Below are positions 34,534 to 43,056 of a stretch of 64,000 nucleotides of DNA, one piece after another. This DNA comes from Chryseobacterium sp. JV274 (GTDB taxonomy: Bacteria; Bacteroidota; Bacteroidia; Flavobacteriales; Weeksellaceae). The stretch lies in NCBI RefSeq assembly GCF_903969135.1, contig NZ_LR824569.1:1-64000 (forward strand). The letters run 5' to 3'. The notes under the pieces were generated by a model, which was given only the letters and a program-made list of their open reading frames with translations, did no database searches and was not told the origin of the DNA. How positions within the stretch are numbered: position 1 is the first letter of the stretch; every line of letters starts with the position of its first letter. The translations under genes were made by a program, and so were the position numbers.

Positions 34534-34898
34534 TTTCTGACATTTAATTGATGTTTTTATTGAATCCAGCTAGTAAGAGATCTTATGAATATAATTCTAT
34601 CTTGTGGATTATCAAAGTTATAGATGTCTAATATTTTTTTATTTAAAAAAAATTAACTAATTTTATAATAATGAATTTACAAATATAATCACTTGTAAAT
34701 CAACATGTTTTATTATTGTTTGGTTGTTTTTAACTTTTGAGATTCAACATAATGTGAGAAATATGTAAAAAAAGCTTTGATTTGAAATTTTTAATTGTAT
34801 CTTGCATACGTTTATATTTGGAATCAATATTTGTTCATTAATTTATGTTGTTTTTCTTTTATATACCAAATTTTTATTAATTTTTTAATTTATTTAAA
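34534..34898. other. AT-rich 365-base gap before the RRM gene
   Basis: No coding sequence or clear hairpin. The last about 120 bases are a long AT-rich leader (TTTTTTAATTTATTTAAA just before the ATG). Such leaders precede cold-shock-like RNA-binding protein genes, but no specific regulatory structure can be shown. Confidence 0.4.
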
Positions 34899-35264
34899 AT
34901 GAACATTTTTGTTTCAAACATCAATTACGCAACTAAAGAGTATGAGTTGCACGATCTATTCGCAGAATTTGGTGATGTATCATCAGCTAAAATCGTTACA
35001 GACAGAGAAACTGGTCGTTCTAGAGGTTTCGGTTTCGTAGAGATGGGTGATGAAGAAGGACAGCAGGCTATTGAAGCTCTTAATCAAAAAGAATTCAACG
35101 GAAAAGCTCTAAACGTATCTGAGGCTAAGCCTAGAGAAGAAAAACCAAGAAGAAGCTTCGACAACAACCGTGGCGGAGGTTATGGTGGTGGTAACAACAA
35201 CCGTGGCGGAGGCTATGGTGGTGGTAACAACAACCGTGGCGGAGGCGGCGGAAATCGTTGGTAA
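34899..35264 (+). CDS. RRM RNA-binding protein with Gly-rich tail
   Basis: A 121-residue protein. Residues 1-80 are an RNA recognition motif with RNP2 (IFVSNI, 3-8) and RNP1 (RGFGFVEM, 42-49). The C-terminus is a Gly/Asn/Arg-rich tail of two perfect 11-residue repeats RGGGYGGGNNN and a final RGGGGGNRW, like eukaryotic and cyanobacterial glycine-rich RNA-binding proteins. The tail may promote RNA binding or condensate formation. The gene is monocistronic with a terminator directly downstream. A cold-responsive role is inference. Confidence 0.92.
   Translation: MNIFVSNINYATKEYELHDLFAEFGDVSSAKIVTDRETGRSRGFGFVEMGDEEGQQAIEALNQKEFNGKALNVSEAKPREEKPRRSFDNNRGGGYGGGNNNRGGGYGGGNNNRGGGGGNRW
35168..35262 (+). 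repeat. 33-base direct repeats in the RRM protein tail
   Basis: Units start at 35168, 35201 and 35234 (CCGTGGCGGAGG...); two complete copies differ by one base (GGAGGT/GGAGGC), the third is partial. They encode RGGGYGGGNNN. Repeat-number changes between strains are possible. Confidence 0.9.
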
Positions 35265-35271
35265 AAAATAT

Positions 35272-35297
35272 GAAGCGGCTTAAAGCCGCTTTTTTTA
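35272..35297 (+). terminator. Terminator of the RRM gene
   Basis: Stem AGCGGCT (35274-35280) / AGCCGCT (35284-35290) with a 3-base loop and T7 tail. Confidence 0.88.
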
Positions 35298-35402
35298 TAT
35301 AATTTAATTTCCAGTAAATCATTTGATTAGAGTTTGTATTGAAATATTGAGGTGTTTTGGCATAATTTTAGAAAATTATCAATCAATCAAAAAGTAATTA
35401 TA

Positions 35403-36155
35403 ATGAAAAAACATTTATTAGCATTAATGATGGTGTTTGGTGGATTATTAATCAATGCACAAAACATTTATACGGGTCAGAGCCTAGAGCAAAACAGAAA
35501 GTATTGGGCAAGTAACAACCGATATTATCTGATTTTTCAGAATGATGGCAACCTTGTTTTATACAATAGAGCTGGTGCCTCAATGTGGGATGCCAAAACA
35601 AATAATAAGGGAGTAAGAGCAGTTTTTCAGGAGGATGGAAACTTAGTAGTTTATACTCCGGGAAACGGAGTGGCTTTCAGTTCTAATACCAATGGCAGAA
35701 GAGCAGAAAGGTTAACTGTTCAGGATGACGGTAATCTTGTGATTTATAATGGTTCAAATCCTTTATGGGCGTCAAAAAGCGATTTAAAAAATGGCGGAAG
35801 AAATAATGGCTTCGGTCGCGGAAATGGTAATGTAAATACAGGACACAGATTCCGCAAAGGTGAAAAAGTATTTTCTCCTAATGGCAACTATTATTTAGGT
35901 TTCCAAAATGATGGAAATCTGGTTTTATCCTATGATAGCGGTGATGTAATCTGGGCAGCCGGAACAGATAACAAAGGAAGCAGAGCTGAATTTCAAGCTG
36001 ATGGAAACCTTGTTGTATATGATTCTTATAATAAACCTGTCTGGAGTTCAAATACTTCCCGCAGAGGAGCGAATAAGCTTTCCGTACAAAATGACGGAAA
36101 TCTGGTAATCTACGGAGATTATACTCCACTATGGAGTTCCGGAACCAATAGATAA
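35403..36155 (+). CDS. Secreted protein with two bulb-type mannose-binding lectin domains
   Basis: A 250-residue protein. The signal peptide (KKHLLALMMVFGGLLINAQ) is followed by two B-lectin domains, each with three QxDxNxVxY-type carbohydrate sites: FQNDGNLVLYN, FQEDGNLVVYT, VQDDGNLVIYN in the first, and FQNDGNLVLSY, FQADGNLVVYD, VQNDGNLVIYG in the second. The two are joined by a Gly/Asn-rich linker. Tandem domains of this length occur in lectin-like bacteriocins (LlpA type) of Pseudomonas; here a signal peptide is present, so secretion is likely, and antagonism or adhesion is speculative. No T9SS signal. Confidence 0.88.
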   Translation: MKKHLLALMMVFGGLLINAQNIYTGQSLEQNRKYWASNNRYYLIFQNDGNLVLYNRAGASMWDAKTNNKGVRAVFQEDGNLVVYTPGNGVAFSSNTNGRRAERLTVQDDGNLVIYNGSNPLWASKSDLKNGGRNNGFGRGNGNVNTGHRFRKGEKVFSPNGNYYLGFQNDGNLVLSYDSGDVIWAAGTDNKGSRAEFQADGNLVVYDSYNKPVWSSNTSRRGANKLSVQNDGNLVIYGDYTPLWSSGTNR

Positions 36156-36170
36156 AACATTTTCTATATA

Positions 36171-36206
36171 CAATAAAAAAGACTGTCCCTGTGGCAGTCT
36201 TTTTTA
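36171..36206. terminator. Bidirectional terminator between lectin and DUF4153 genes
   Basis: AAAAAGACTG / CAGTCTTTTT stem, used from either side. Confidence 0.8.
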
Positions 36207-36213
36207 TGATTTA

Positions 36214-37998
36214 TTATTTTAATCTTATCAGAATATAAACATTCTCATAATAAATGCTGGCCAGCTCATTATCGGAATATTTTTCTTTTGTAATTTCACT
36301 GAAAATAAGCTTGACATGGTACTTGCCCAAATCAGATTCCATTGCTATATCAGGAACTTTTACGGTGCCGTTTTTGTTTTTGTTTTCTTCAAATAAATGA
36401 ATGATTTTCGGCCCAAAATCTACCTCTTCTTTAGAATTTAATCTCAGTCTCAATGAGGATTTATCAGTCAGCTGATCTATAAGTTCAAACTGGTCTTCAT
36501 TCAGTTTCTGCGGGTCGCTGCTGTAACGATGGAAAGAAAGTAAATACTGATAGTTTTCGATTCCTATAATTTGTTTTTCAGGAACAAGAACGATTCTGTT
36601 CAGTTCGTAAGGTCTATTTTTAACGGTGATATTTACATCCGAAAATTTATTTTGAATAGTATAATTGATGCTGTAAAATGTACCCTTTTCAATATTATCA
36701 GATAACTCATTCTGATCTTTTTTATTCAGGAGACTTGATAAAAATTCACCTTGTTTTCTCTCTGCCAGAAATTCAAATTTATCAGCAATTTCATTACGGA
36801 TTGTATCTGTAACTTTTTTATTAAAATTAATTTTACCGGCACTGATTAACTGATTTTGATTTAAAATATTCATCAGTTCTGTCTTCTGACTTCTCTTGGC
36901 AACACTGAAAGCATTAAAGTAAGGGAAGATTAAAGCAAAAGCTCCAAATAAAAATAAGCTGACTGGAATAAACTTTATTGTTGCCTTTCTATTGAAAATA
37001 AAGTAAATAACAATGCTGAGCAGCCAAAGTGCAAGAAGGAAAACAAAGTATCTCGGTTCTGTATAGCCATACTCCAGAATTCTTGTGAAAATAGCCGTGA
37101 AAAGCAAGATGATCAAAGGAACAATAGTATAGTAAAATGCCTTTGAAAATATCTTAACCCATGATTTTGCATTTTCCTCTTTTAATGGATGTACCAGAAG
37201 CAATGCCAGAATCCCAACAATGCTGTAGGCTAAAACAAGATAAGAAACCCAGCCTCTTGGAAGCTGCCAGTTGATCAGGATTTTAAAAGAATAAAAATAA
37301 AGAATTGCTACATAAATAAGCAGCAGCGGGATTAAGATAAACTGAGTGAAAAACTTTAAAACAACAGGATATGTTCCGTCTTTTTCAAGATTATTTAGCC
37401 CTTTATCACTGAATAAAAGAAAAATGAAACTACTCCCGAAAATAGCCAGAACAAAAAATGTATCTGTATAAATTCTGTGATGAAAATGAAAATCAAAAAG
37501 TTTATCAACAGCTAAAATGGCCAATTCAACTCCGCCGGTCAAAACGCCTGTGAATACAACAGTAAGGAAGAAATTGACAAAAAGATTTTTGTTATACTGC
37601 CAGAATCTGAGCTCTCTGTCTTTTTGAAGAAACGGAATAAAAGAAACCAATAAGTGGGAGAGAAGAGCCGTAATTGCAATGATATAAGCATAAACTTCGG
37701 TGAAATTATTCTTTTTATCAGGCAGGATACAGTAGAACCCAATAAGAAAAGCAACGCCACATAAGTGTAATAGTAACTCTTTCCCGATTCTCTGTGATAC
37801 CATTTTCAGGGCAAACATGAGCGAAATACCGAGACAGGCACAAATAGTGAACTTTATATATGTTGTAACTTGTTCAAGCTCTGTTTCAACAATGCAGATG
37901 GCACCAACTGCAGCTAATAAAGCCACTGCCAGAACCATTGGATAACGGAAAATGACCTCATTAGCCCGGCTTAATGTTTCTTGGAATTTTGTTTTCAT
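36214..37998 (-). CDS. DUF4153 family membrane protein
   Basis: A 594-residue integral membrane protein. The first about 390 residues hold roughly eleven to twelve hydrophobic helices, starting YPMVLAVALLAAVGAICIV; the DUF4153 core has VELAILAVDKLFDF, then YRIYTDTFFVLA-like and LPRGWVSYLVLAYS segments. The last about 200 residues are soluble and hydrophilic, likely periplasmic. Function unknown. The BlaI-like regulator gene ends 24 bases upstream, on the same strand, suggesting co-transcription and control. Confidence 0.85.
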   Translation of the reverse strand: MKTKFQETLSRANEVIFRYPMVLAVALLAAVGAICIVETELEQVTTYIKFTICACLGISLMFALKMVSQRIGKELLLHLCGVAFLIGFYCILPDKKNNFTEVYAYIIAITALLSHLLVSFIPFLQKDRELRFWQYNKNLFVNFFLTVVFTGVLTGGVELAILAVDKLFDFHFHHRIYTDTFFVLAIFGSSFIFLLFSDKGLNNLEKDGTYPVVLKFFTQFILIPLLLIYVAILYFYSFKILINWQLPRGWVSYLVLAYSIVGILALLLVHPLKEENAKSWVKIFSKAFYYTIVPLIILLFTAIFTRILEYGYTEPRYFVFLLALWLLSIVIYFIFNRKATIKFIPVSLFLFGAFALIFPYFNAFSVAKRSQKTELMNILNQNQLISAGKINFNKKVTDTIRNEIADKFEFLAERKQGEFLSSLLNKKDQNELSDNIEKGTFYSINYTIQNKFSDVNITVKNRPYELNRIVLVPEKQIIGIENYQYLLSFHRYSSDPQKLNEDQFELIDQLTDKSSLRLRLNSKEEVDFGPKIIHLFEENKNKNGTVKVPDIAMESDLGKYHVKLIFSEITKEKYSDNELASIYYENVYILIRLK

Positions 37999-38022
37999 AA
38001 TTTGGTGTTTTTGAGAGTAAGA

Positions 38023-38520
38023 TTAATCTTTTTTCTTCTTTTTCTTTTTGTCCTTGTCCTTGTCCTTGTCTTTCTCTTTTCCTTTGGTTCTCTTTTCTTT
38101 TTTAGGACTTAAGATTTCTTCAGCAATTTCAAACTTCGGTTCTTCAACCTTTGCTGGTTTTATTTCGATTTTTAGATCAAAATATCCTTTCATATCTTCC
38201 TGGGAGATTAATTTTTGGCTTAATAAAAGCTCCAGGATTTCCTTCCCTGAATTATTAAAGAAGGTATGTGAAAGTTCTTTCAATAGAAATTTTTTATATC
38301 CTTCCAAAGGAACAAGCACTGTATATTTGAAAATTCTTCCTTCTTTTACGGTGGATAGATAGCCTTTCTCAACCAATATTTTCAAATAAGTTGAAACCGT
38401 ATTCTGGTGTGGTTTAGGTTCCGGATGCTGTTCCATAACTTCCTTCAGATAGAAAGATTCCATTTTCCAAAACAGCTTCATAAAGTTTTCTTCTGCGGCA
38501 GTAAGATGATTTATTTTCAT
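38023..38520 (-). CDS. BlaI/MecI/CopY-type repressor with Lys-rich tail
   Basis: A 165-residue winged-helix protein. The N-terminus KINHLTAAEENFMKLFWKM and HQNTVSTYLKILVEKGYL match the BlaI/CopY DNA-binding domain, with the wing YLSTVKEGRIFKYTVLV. The last about 45 residues are unlike BlaI: an acidic stretch then a Lys/Asp repeat tail (KEKDKDKDKDKKKKKKKD), encoded by a TTGTCC-type hexamer slippage tract. No BlaR1 sensor protease adjoins it. It lies between a PAP2 gene and DUF4153, all on the minus strand. Its targets are probably these neighbours. ATG at 38520 gives the family start. Confidence 0.85.
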   Translation of the reverse strand: MKINHLTAAEENFMKLFWKMESFYLKEVMEQHPEPKPHQNTVSTYLKILVEKGYLSTVKEGRIFKYTVLVPLEGYKKFLLKELSHTFFNNSGKEILELLLSQKLISQEDMKGYFDLKIEIKPAKVEEPKFEIAEEILSPKKEKRTKGKEKDKDKDKDKKKKKKKD

Positions 38521-38528
38521 AGAGAATT

Positions 38529-39131
38529 CTAATGTTGAAATTGAATATTGCAATAAAGATAGATAAAAGATACCATAAAAGCTATTCCAGCTCCCATAAA
38601 TACTTCTTTTACGGTATGTCTTTTTAAAATAACGCGGGTAATCCCGACCAAAGCGGCAATTCCCAGCCATAACAGACCCATTTTCCAGTTGAGGCTAAAA
38701 AATAATGCTGCTACAAATATATTGAATGCGGTATGCATCGAGCTTTTGATGAAAAGATTGCTGATCTGTAACGCAAAAAGAAGAATTAAAATAAACAGCA
38801 TGACAAGATCAACAGATCCGTTTCTGATGTAATGGAAAAGAAGATAAGCAACCACACAGACTGCTATAAATATATACAGTGTTTTTCTTTGAACCCGGTT
38901 GGATACATCCATATTGGTATATCTTCCTGTTTTCACATTCCATACCAGCCAAATGACAACCGGGATAATAATCATTGCTAATATGGGAATGAAGTACATC
39001 ATAGAATCTTTAAGAGTGTATTCCCTGATACTCATATATATGAAAAAAATGATCAGAGAGACCAGAGGATTGAAAAAATCGGAGATGACTTTTGAAATTT
39101 TGTGTAATAATGAAGACTGCTTTTCTTCCAT
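38529..39131 (-). CDS. PAP2 family phosphatase
   Basis: A 200-residue membrane protein with five or six helices. PAP2 motifs: SSMHTAFNIF, where the His is the second catalytic motif, and RVILKRHTVKEVFMGAG, the third with His nucleophile and Asp/Glu partner. The first motif (K-x6-RP) is not clear, so catalysis is uncertain. Likely hydrolyses a lipid phosphate such as undecaprenyl pyrophosphate or phosphatidylglycerol phosphate. The start is placed at ATG 39131. It is upstream of and co-directional with the BlaI-like gene, 8 bases apart. Confidence 0.78.
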   Translation of the reverse strand: MEEKQSSLLHKISKVISDFFNPLVSLIIFFIYMSIREYTLKDSMMYFIPILAMIIIPVVIWLVWNVKTGRYTNMDVSNRVQRKTLYIFIAVCVVAYLLFHYIRNGSVDLVMLFILILLFALQISNLFIKSSMHTAFNIFVAALFFSLNWKMGLLWLGIAALVGITRVILKRHTVKEVFMGAGIAFMVSFIYLYCNIQFQH

Positions 39132-39331
39132 AATCAAATTTAAAAACCAAATATACCAATATAACCTCAAAAACCAAACGAAAAAGCAGAGGGGTGAAAG
39201 GTGCTGGATTATCTGAAAATGACTCAATGTCAGTTGCTTTTGATAAATAAAATTTTTTTCAGCTTTTTTAAACTAATATTAAATTTTGCCGAAAATGTAT
39301 ACCTTTAGCTAACCAGTTTTAATCTTATATC

Positions 39332-39763
39332 ATGAAACATTTATTCACATTCTTCCTGATAATTGCAGGTTGTTTTACTTTTGGACAAAAGCTTTCTCAG
39401 GAAAATACTTCTGCACTGCCAGCTCCTGTGCATCAGTTAAGAATTTATGAAGTTCCCAAAGAGAATAAGCAGGTTTTTCTGGACCGCTTCAGGGATCATG
39501 CACTCAGGATAATGAAGAAATATGGTTTTACTATTGTATCGATCTGGGAATCGGAATTCAGGGAAAAAACAGAATTTGTTTACCTGCTTGAGTGGAAAGA
39601 TGAATATACAATGAAAACAGCGTGGGAAGGATTTATGGCAGATAAAGAATGGAAGGAGATTAAAGCGAGAACAGCAAAACAATATGGTAATTTCGTTAAT
39701 GAAATTGAAGACAGAACCCTGAAACTTACAGATTTTTCCCCGGAAAAGAAGCTCTTGAAATAA
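39332..39763 (+). CDS. NIPSNAP family protein, secreted
   Basis: A 143-residue protein with a signal peptide (KHLFTFFLIIAGCFTFGQ) and a NIPSNAP domain (QLRIYEVPKENKQVFLDRF, ALRIMKKYGF, ESEFREKTEFVYLLEWKDE). NIPSNAP domains are ferredoxin-like folds of poorly known function. The Cys in the signal region lacks the preceding lipobox residues, so it is unlikely to be a lipoprotein. Stand-alone gene. Confidence 0.85.
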   Translation: MKHLFTFFLIIAGCFTFGQKLSQENTSALPAPVHQLRIYEVPKENKQVFLDRFRDHALRIMKKYGFTIVSIWESEFREKTEFVYLLEWKDEYTMKTAWEGFMADKEWKEIKARTAKQYGNFVNEIEDRTLKLTDFSPEKKLLK

Positions 39764-40035
39764 CCAAAAGATATATTAACAATAATTAAAGAGGAAAGAA
39801 ACAGGGGCGCAAAAAGTAACAAATCCTGATGTCTCCGAATTATGTATTGTTTCAGAAAAACCATATGGATAGGCTGATTCCTTATATATCATGGTAAGAA
39901 TGTAATGGATAAAGCGCCACCTCATCAGTCTTTCAAGGGGTCGAAAATTAAGAATAATCCATTCGGCCTGCAAATAGATTTTACAGAAAAAACGAAAAGT
40001 TATCTATGTATAGAATAAAAACAAAGTTTTTTTCA
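39764..40035. other. Gap before pdhA without a supported gene
   Basis: About 270 bases. A plus-strand 37-codon reading from 39905 and a minus-strand 65-codon reading exist, but neither has a recognisable family, a good start or a protein-like composition. Possibly decayed sequence. Confidence 0.35.
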
Positions 40036-40043
40036 TAATTTTG
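40036..40043 (+). promoter_or_regulatory. -7 box of pdhA
   Basis: TAATTTTG, 37 bases before the ATG. Confidence 0.45.
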
Positions 40044-40080
40044 CTCAACTATTTCATCATAAAAAAGCAAGAGCTAACAC

Positions 40081-41082
40081 ATGAAAGAATTTTCTAAAGA
40101 GGTATACCTGAAGTGGTATGAAGATATGACAATGTGGAGAAGGTTTGAAGACAAATGCCGTTCTCTTTACCTAAAACAAAAGATCAGAGGATTTTTACAT
40201 TTGTATAACGGTCAGGAGGCTATTCCTGCAGGATTCACGCATGCCATGGATCTGACAAAGGATAGTATGATTACTGCTTACAGATGTCACATCCATCCAA
40301 TGGCGATGGGAGTAGATCCCAAAAGAATCATGGCTGAACTTTGCGGTAAAGCTACAGGTACATCCGGAGGTATGGGTGGATCTATGCACATTTTCAGTAA
40401 AGAACACCGTTTTTACGGAGGACACGGTATCGTTGGAGGACAAATTCCTTTGGGGGCAGGGATTGCTTTTGCAGATAAATATTTCGACAGAAAAGCAGTG
40501 AATATCTGTTTCTTCGGAGATGGAGCTGCAAGACAAGGTTCTTTACATGAGACATTCAATATGGCGATGAACTGGAAACTTCCTGTAGTATTTGTGGTAG
40601 AAAACAACCAATATGCAATGGGAACTTCTGTAAAAAGAACAGCCAACCACGAAGATATCTATAAACTAGGATTAGGATACGAAATGCCTTGTCTTGCTGT
40701 AGATGCAATGGATCCTGAAAAAGTAGCTGAAGCTGCTTATGAGGCTATTGAAAGAGCAAGAAGAGGAGATGGACCTACATTCATTGAAGCAAGAACATAC
40801 CGTTACAGAGGACACTCTATGTCTGATGCTGAGCCATACAGATCTAAAGAAGAAGTGGCTATTCATAAAAACGATGACCCAATTGAGCTTGTAAAACATA
40901 GAATTTTAGAAAACGGATGGGCTACGGAAGCAGACTTGGAAGCGATGGATAATAAATCAAGAGACTTCGTTGAGGAGTGTATTGAATTTATGGAAAATTC
41001 TCCATATCCAGAGGCAGAAAAGATCTATGAGTATGTATATGCTCAGGAAAACTATCCATTCCTAGACAAATTAGAAAATTAA
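40081..41082 (+). CDS. pdhA: Pyruvate dehydrogenase E1 component, alpha subunit
   Basis: Thiamine-diphosphate-dependent decarboxylation of pyruvate and reductive acetylation of E2 lipoyl groups. The 333-residue protein is typical of PdhA from two-subunit E1 enzymes. The ThDP motif runs FGDGAARQGSLHETFNMA to VENNQYAMGT; GHGIVGGQIPLGAG and YRYRGHSMSDAEPYRS are conserved. E2 follows after 86 bases of low-complexity spacer. The beta subunit and E3 are not next to it, an arrangement common in Flavobacteriia with pdhB elsewhere. Confidence 0.95.
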   Translation: MKEFSKEVYLKWYEDMTMWRRFEDKCRSLYLKQKIRGFLHLYNGQEAIPAGFTHAMDLTKDSMITAYRCHIHPMAMGVDPKRIMAELCGKATGTSGGMGGSMHIFSKEHRFYGGHGIVGGQIPLGAGIAFADKYFDRKAVNICFFGDGAARQGSLHETFNMAMNWKLPVVFVVENNQYAMGTSVKRTANHEDIYKLGLGYEMPCLAVDAMDPEKVAEAAYEAIERARRGDGPTFIEARTYRYRGHSMSDAEPYRSKEEVAIHKNDDPIELVKHRILENGWATEADLEAMDNKSRDFVEECIEFMENSPYPEAEKIYEYVYAQENYPFLDKLEN

Positions 41083-41168
41083 TAATTAGATAATTTGAGA
41101 ATTTGAAAATGAATTAGATTTTTTAATTCTCTCATCATCACATTAACAAATTATCATATTAGAAAATT

Positions 41169-42764
41169 ATGGCAGAAGTAATTACGATGCCCCGCCTATC
41201 CGACACTATGACGGAAGGTAAAGTGGCAAAATGGCATAAAAAAGTAGGAGATAAAGTAAAAGAAGGAGATATTTTAGCGGAAATTGAAACCGATAAAGCT
41301 GTTCAGGATTTTGAATCTGAAATAGAAGGTACCCTTTTATACGTAGGCGTAGAAGAAGGAGGCGCTGCTGCTGTAGACTCTGTTTTGGCTATTATCGGGA
41401 ATGAAGGAGAAGATATTTCAGGATTGACAGGTGGAGCTGCTGCTCCCGCTGCAGGAACTGAAGAAAAAAAATCAGAAGAACAGCCTAAAGCAGAAACTGC
41501 TGCCCCTGTTGCTGCGGAAGTTCCGGCTGGAGTAGAAGTTATTACAATGCCAAGACTTTCTGATACAATGACAGAAGGTAAAGTAGCTAAATGGCACAAA
41601 AATGTAGGAGATACAGTAAAAGAAGGTGATCTTCTTGCTGAGATCGAAACAGATAAAGCAGTACAGGATTTCGAATCTGAATTCAATGGCGTATTATTGA
41701 AGCAGGGTGTAGAAGAAGGAGGTGCTGCTCCGGTTGATTCTGTATTAGCAATCATTGGTCCTGCAGGAACAGATGTTTCTGCTGTAGGAGCTCCAAAAGC
41801 TGAAGCTGCATCAACTGAAAAACCGGCTGAACAGAAAGCAGAAGTTAAAACAGAAGAAAAAGCGGCTCCTGCTGCAGACTCTTCATCTTCTGACAGAGTA
41901 GCAATCTCTCCACTGGCTAAGAAAATGGCTCAGGATAAAGGGGTTGATATCCACAGTGTTCAGGGATCTGGTGAAAACGGAAGAATCGTTAAAAAAGATA
42001 TCGAAAACTATCAGCCAGCTGCAAAACCAGCTGCTTCAGCTCCAACAGCAAATGCTGCTCCGGTTGCAGTAAGCTTTGTACAGGGTGAAGATACAGAGAC
42101 TCCAAACTCTCAGGTAAGAAATATTATTGCAAAACGTCTTTCTGAAAGTAAATTCTCTGCTCCTCATTACTATCTGATGGTTGAGATCAACATGGATAAA
42201 GCTATTGAAGCAAGAAAAGAAATCAATTCTTTACCTGATACTAAAATCTCTTTCAATGATATGATCATTAAAGCAACTGCAATTGCTTTAAGAAAACACC
42301 CTCAGGTAAATTCAAGCTGGGCAGGTGATAAGATCATCCATAGAGGAAATATCAATATTGGTGTAGCAGTAGCTATTCCTGACGGATTGGTAGTGCCTGT
42401 ATTGAAAAATACAGATCAGATGACATATACACAGATTTCTGCATCCGTAAAAGATATGGCTTCAAGAGCTAAGAGCAAAGGTCTTAAGGCTAACGAAATG
42501 GAAGGATCTACATTCTCTATTTCCAACTTAGGAATGTTCGGAATCGAAACCTTTACAAGTATCATCAATCAGCCAAACTCTGCCATCCTTTCAGTAGGAG
42601 CAATTATCGAGAAACCAATCGTAAAAGATGGTCAGATCGTAGTTGGAAACACAATGAAACTTTCATTGGCATGTGACCACAGAGTTGTAGATGGTGCTAC
42701 AGGTGCTCAATTCTTACAGACATTAAGAACATATTTAGAAAGTCCATTAACATTGTTACTGTAA
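41169..42764 (+). CDS. pdhC: Pyruvate dehydrogenase E2, dihydrolipoamide acetyltransferase
   Basis: A 531-residue core component. Two lipoyl domains each have EIETDKAVQDFES, with lipoyl Lys43 and Lys163, joined by Ala/Pro-rich linkers. A peripheral-subunit-binding domain lies near 245-285 (ISPLAKKMAQDKGVDIHSVQ), then the catalytic domain with DHRVVDG and His504. The two lipoyl domains are near-identical in DNA as well as protein, so a recent duplication or conversion is possible. It transfers acetyl to CoA in the cytosol. A strong terminator follows. The gene name follows flavobacterial use for E2; acoC or aceF are alternatives. Confidence 0.95.
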   Translation: MAEVITMPRLSDTMTEGKVAKWHKKVGDKVKEGDILAEIETDKAVQDFESEIEGTLLYVGVEEGGAAAVDSVLAIIGNEGEDISGLTGGAAAPAAGTEEKKSEEQPKAETAAPVAAEVPAGVEVITMPRLSDTMTEGKVAKWHKNVGDTVKEGDLLAEIETDKAVQDFESEFNGVLLKQGVEEGGAAPVDSVLAIIGPAGTDVSAVGAPKAEAASTEKPAEQKAEVKTEEKAAPAADSSSSDRVAISPLAKKMAQDKGVDIHSVQGSGENGRIVKKDIENYQPAAKPAASAPTANAAPVAVSFVQGEDTETPNSQVRNIIAKRLSESKFSAPHYYLMVEINMDKAIEARKEINSLPDTKISFNDMIIKATAIALRKHPQVNSSWAGDKIIHRGNINIGVAVAIPDGLVVPVLKNTDQMTYTQISASVKDMASRAKSKGLKANEMEGSTFSISNLGMFGIETFTSIINQPNSAILSVGAIIEKPIVKDGQIVVGNTMKLSLACDHRVVDGATGAQFLQTLRTYLESPLTLLL

Positions 42765-42783
42765 TTTTCTAAAATGAAAATAT

Positions 42784-42812
42784 TGAAACCTCCCAGCTTG
42801 GGAGGTTTTTTT
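42784..42812 (+). terminator. Terminator of the pdhA-pdhC operon
   Basis: Stem AAACCTCCCA / TGGGAGGTTT with T7. Confidence 0.9.
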
Positions 42813-43000
42813 GTTTTGGCTACATTAAAATGCAGATTCTTAATAAACTTATAGGAGGGAAATAAACTCTGAAAAAGAGAAAATACTTTTTTACATGCGT
42901 TTTATAGCTAAAACATGAAGAAAATAATTAAAAAAATTAATAGAAAAGACCTATATAAATGGATGAAGAAAATCTAATCGTAATAAAAGTAAAATAAAAT
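42813..43000 (+). other. Possible small transcript between two terminators
   Basis: 188 bases bounded by the pdh terminator and a second hairpin. The only start-stop pair of note is a 20-codon Lys-rich reading at 42915-42977 (MKKIIKKINRKDLYKWMKKI). No clear -7 box. An sRNA or a tiny peptide could explain the second terminator, or the stretch may be relic sequence. Confidence 0.3.
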
Positions 43001-43028
43001 ACAAACCGCTTCAAAAAGCGGTTTTTTA
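43001..43028 (+). terminator. Second hairpin terminator with no annotated gene before it
   Basis: Stem AAACCGCT (43003-43010) / AGCGGTTT (43017-43024), T6 tail; 236 bases past the pdhC stop and 17 bases before the next -7 box. Confidence 0.75.
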
Positions 43029-43044
43029 TTTGAAGGCAATTCAC

Positions 43045-43052
43045 TATTTTTG
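43045..43052 (+). promoter_or_regulatory. -7 box of the ABC ATPase gene
   Basis: TATTTTTG, only 4 bases before the ATG, so the transcript would be nearly leaderless. Confidence 0.4.
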
Positions 43053-43056
43053 AATC

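Noticed and set aside
38048..38362. 104-codon plus-strand reading in the BlaI-like gene
   Set aside because: Antisense shadow of the Lys/Asp-rich tail (Ser/Leu/Phe repeats); no independent support.
39776..39973. 65-codon minus-strand reading before pdhA
   Set aside because: Unusual composition, no recognisable family, no suitable start; likely chance or relic.
40081..42764. Branched-chain 2-oxoacid dehydrogenase instead of pyruvate dehydrogenase
   Set aside because: E1-alpha sequence and the two-lipoyl E2 with Ala/Pro linkers fit pyruvate dehydrogenase better; no BCKDH-specific neighbour.
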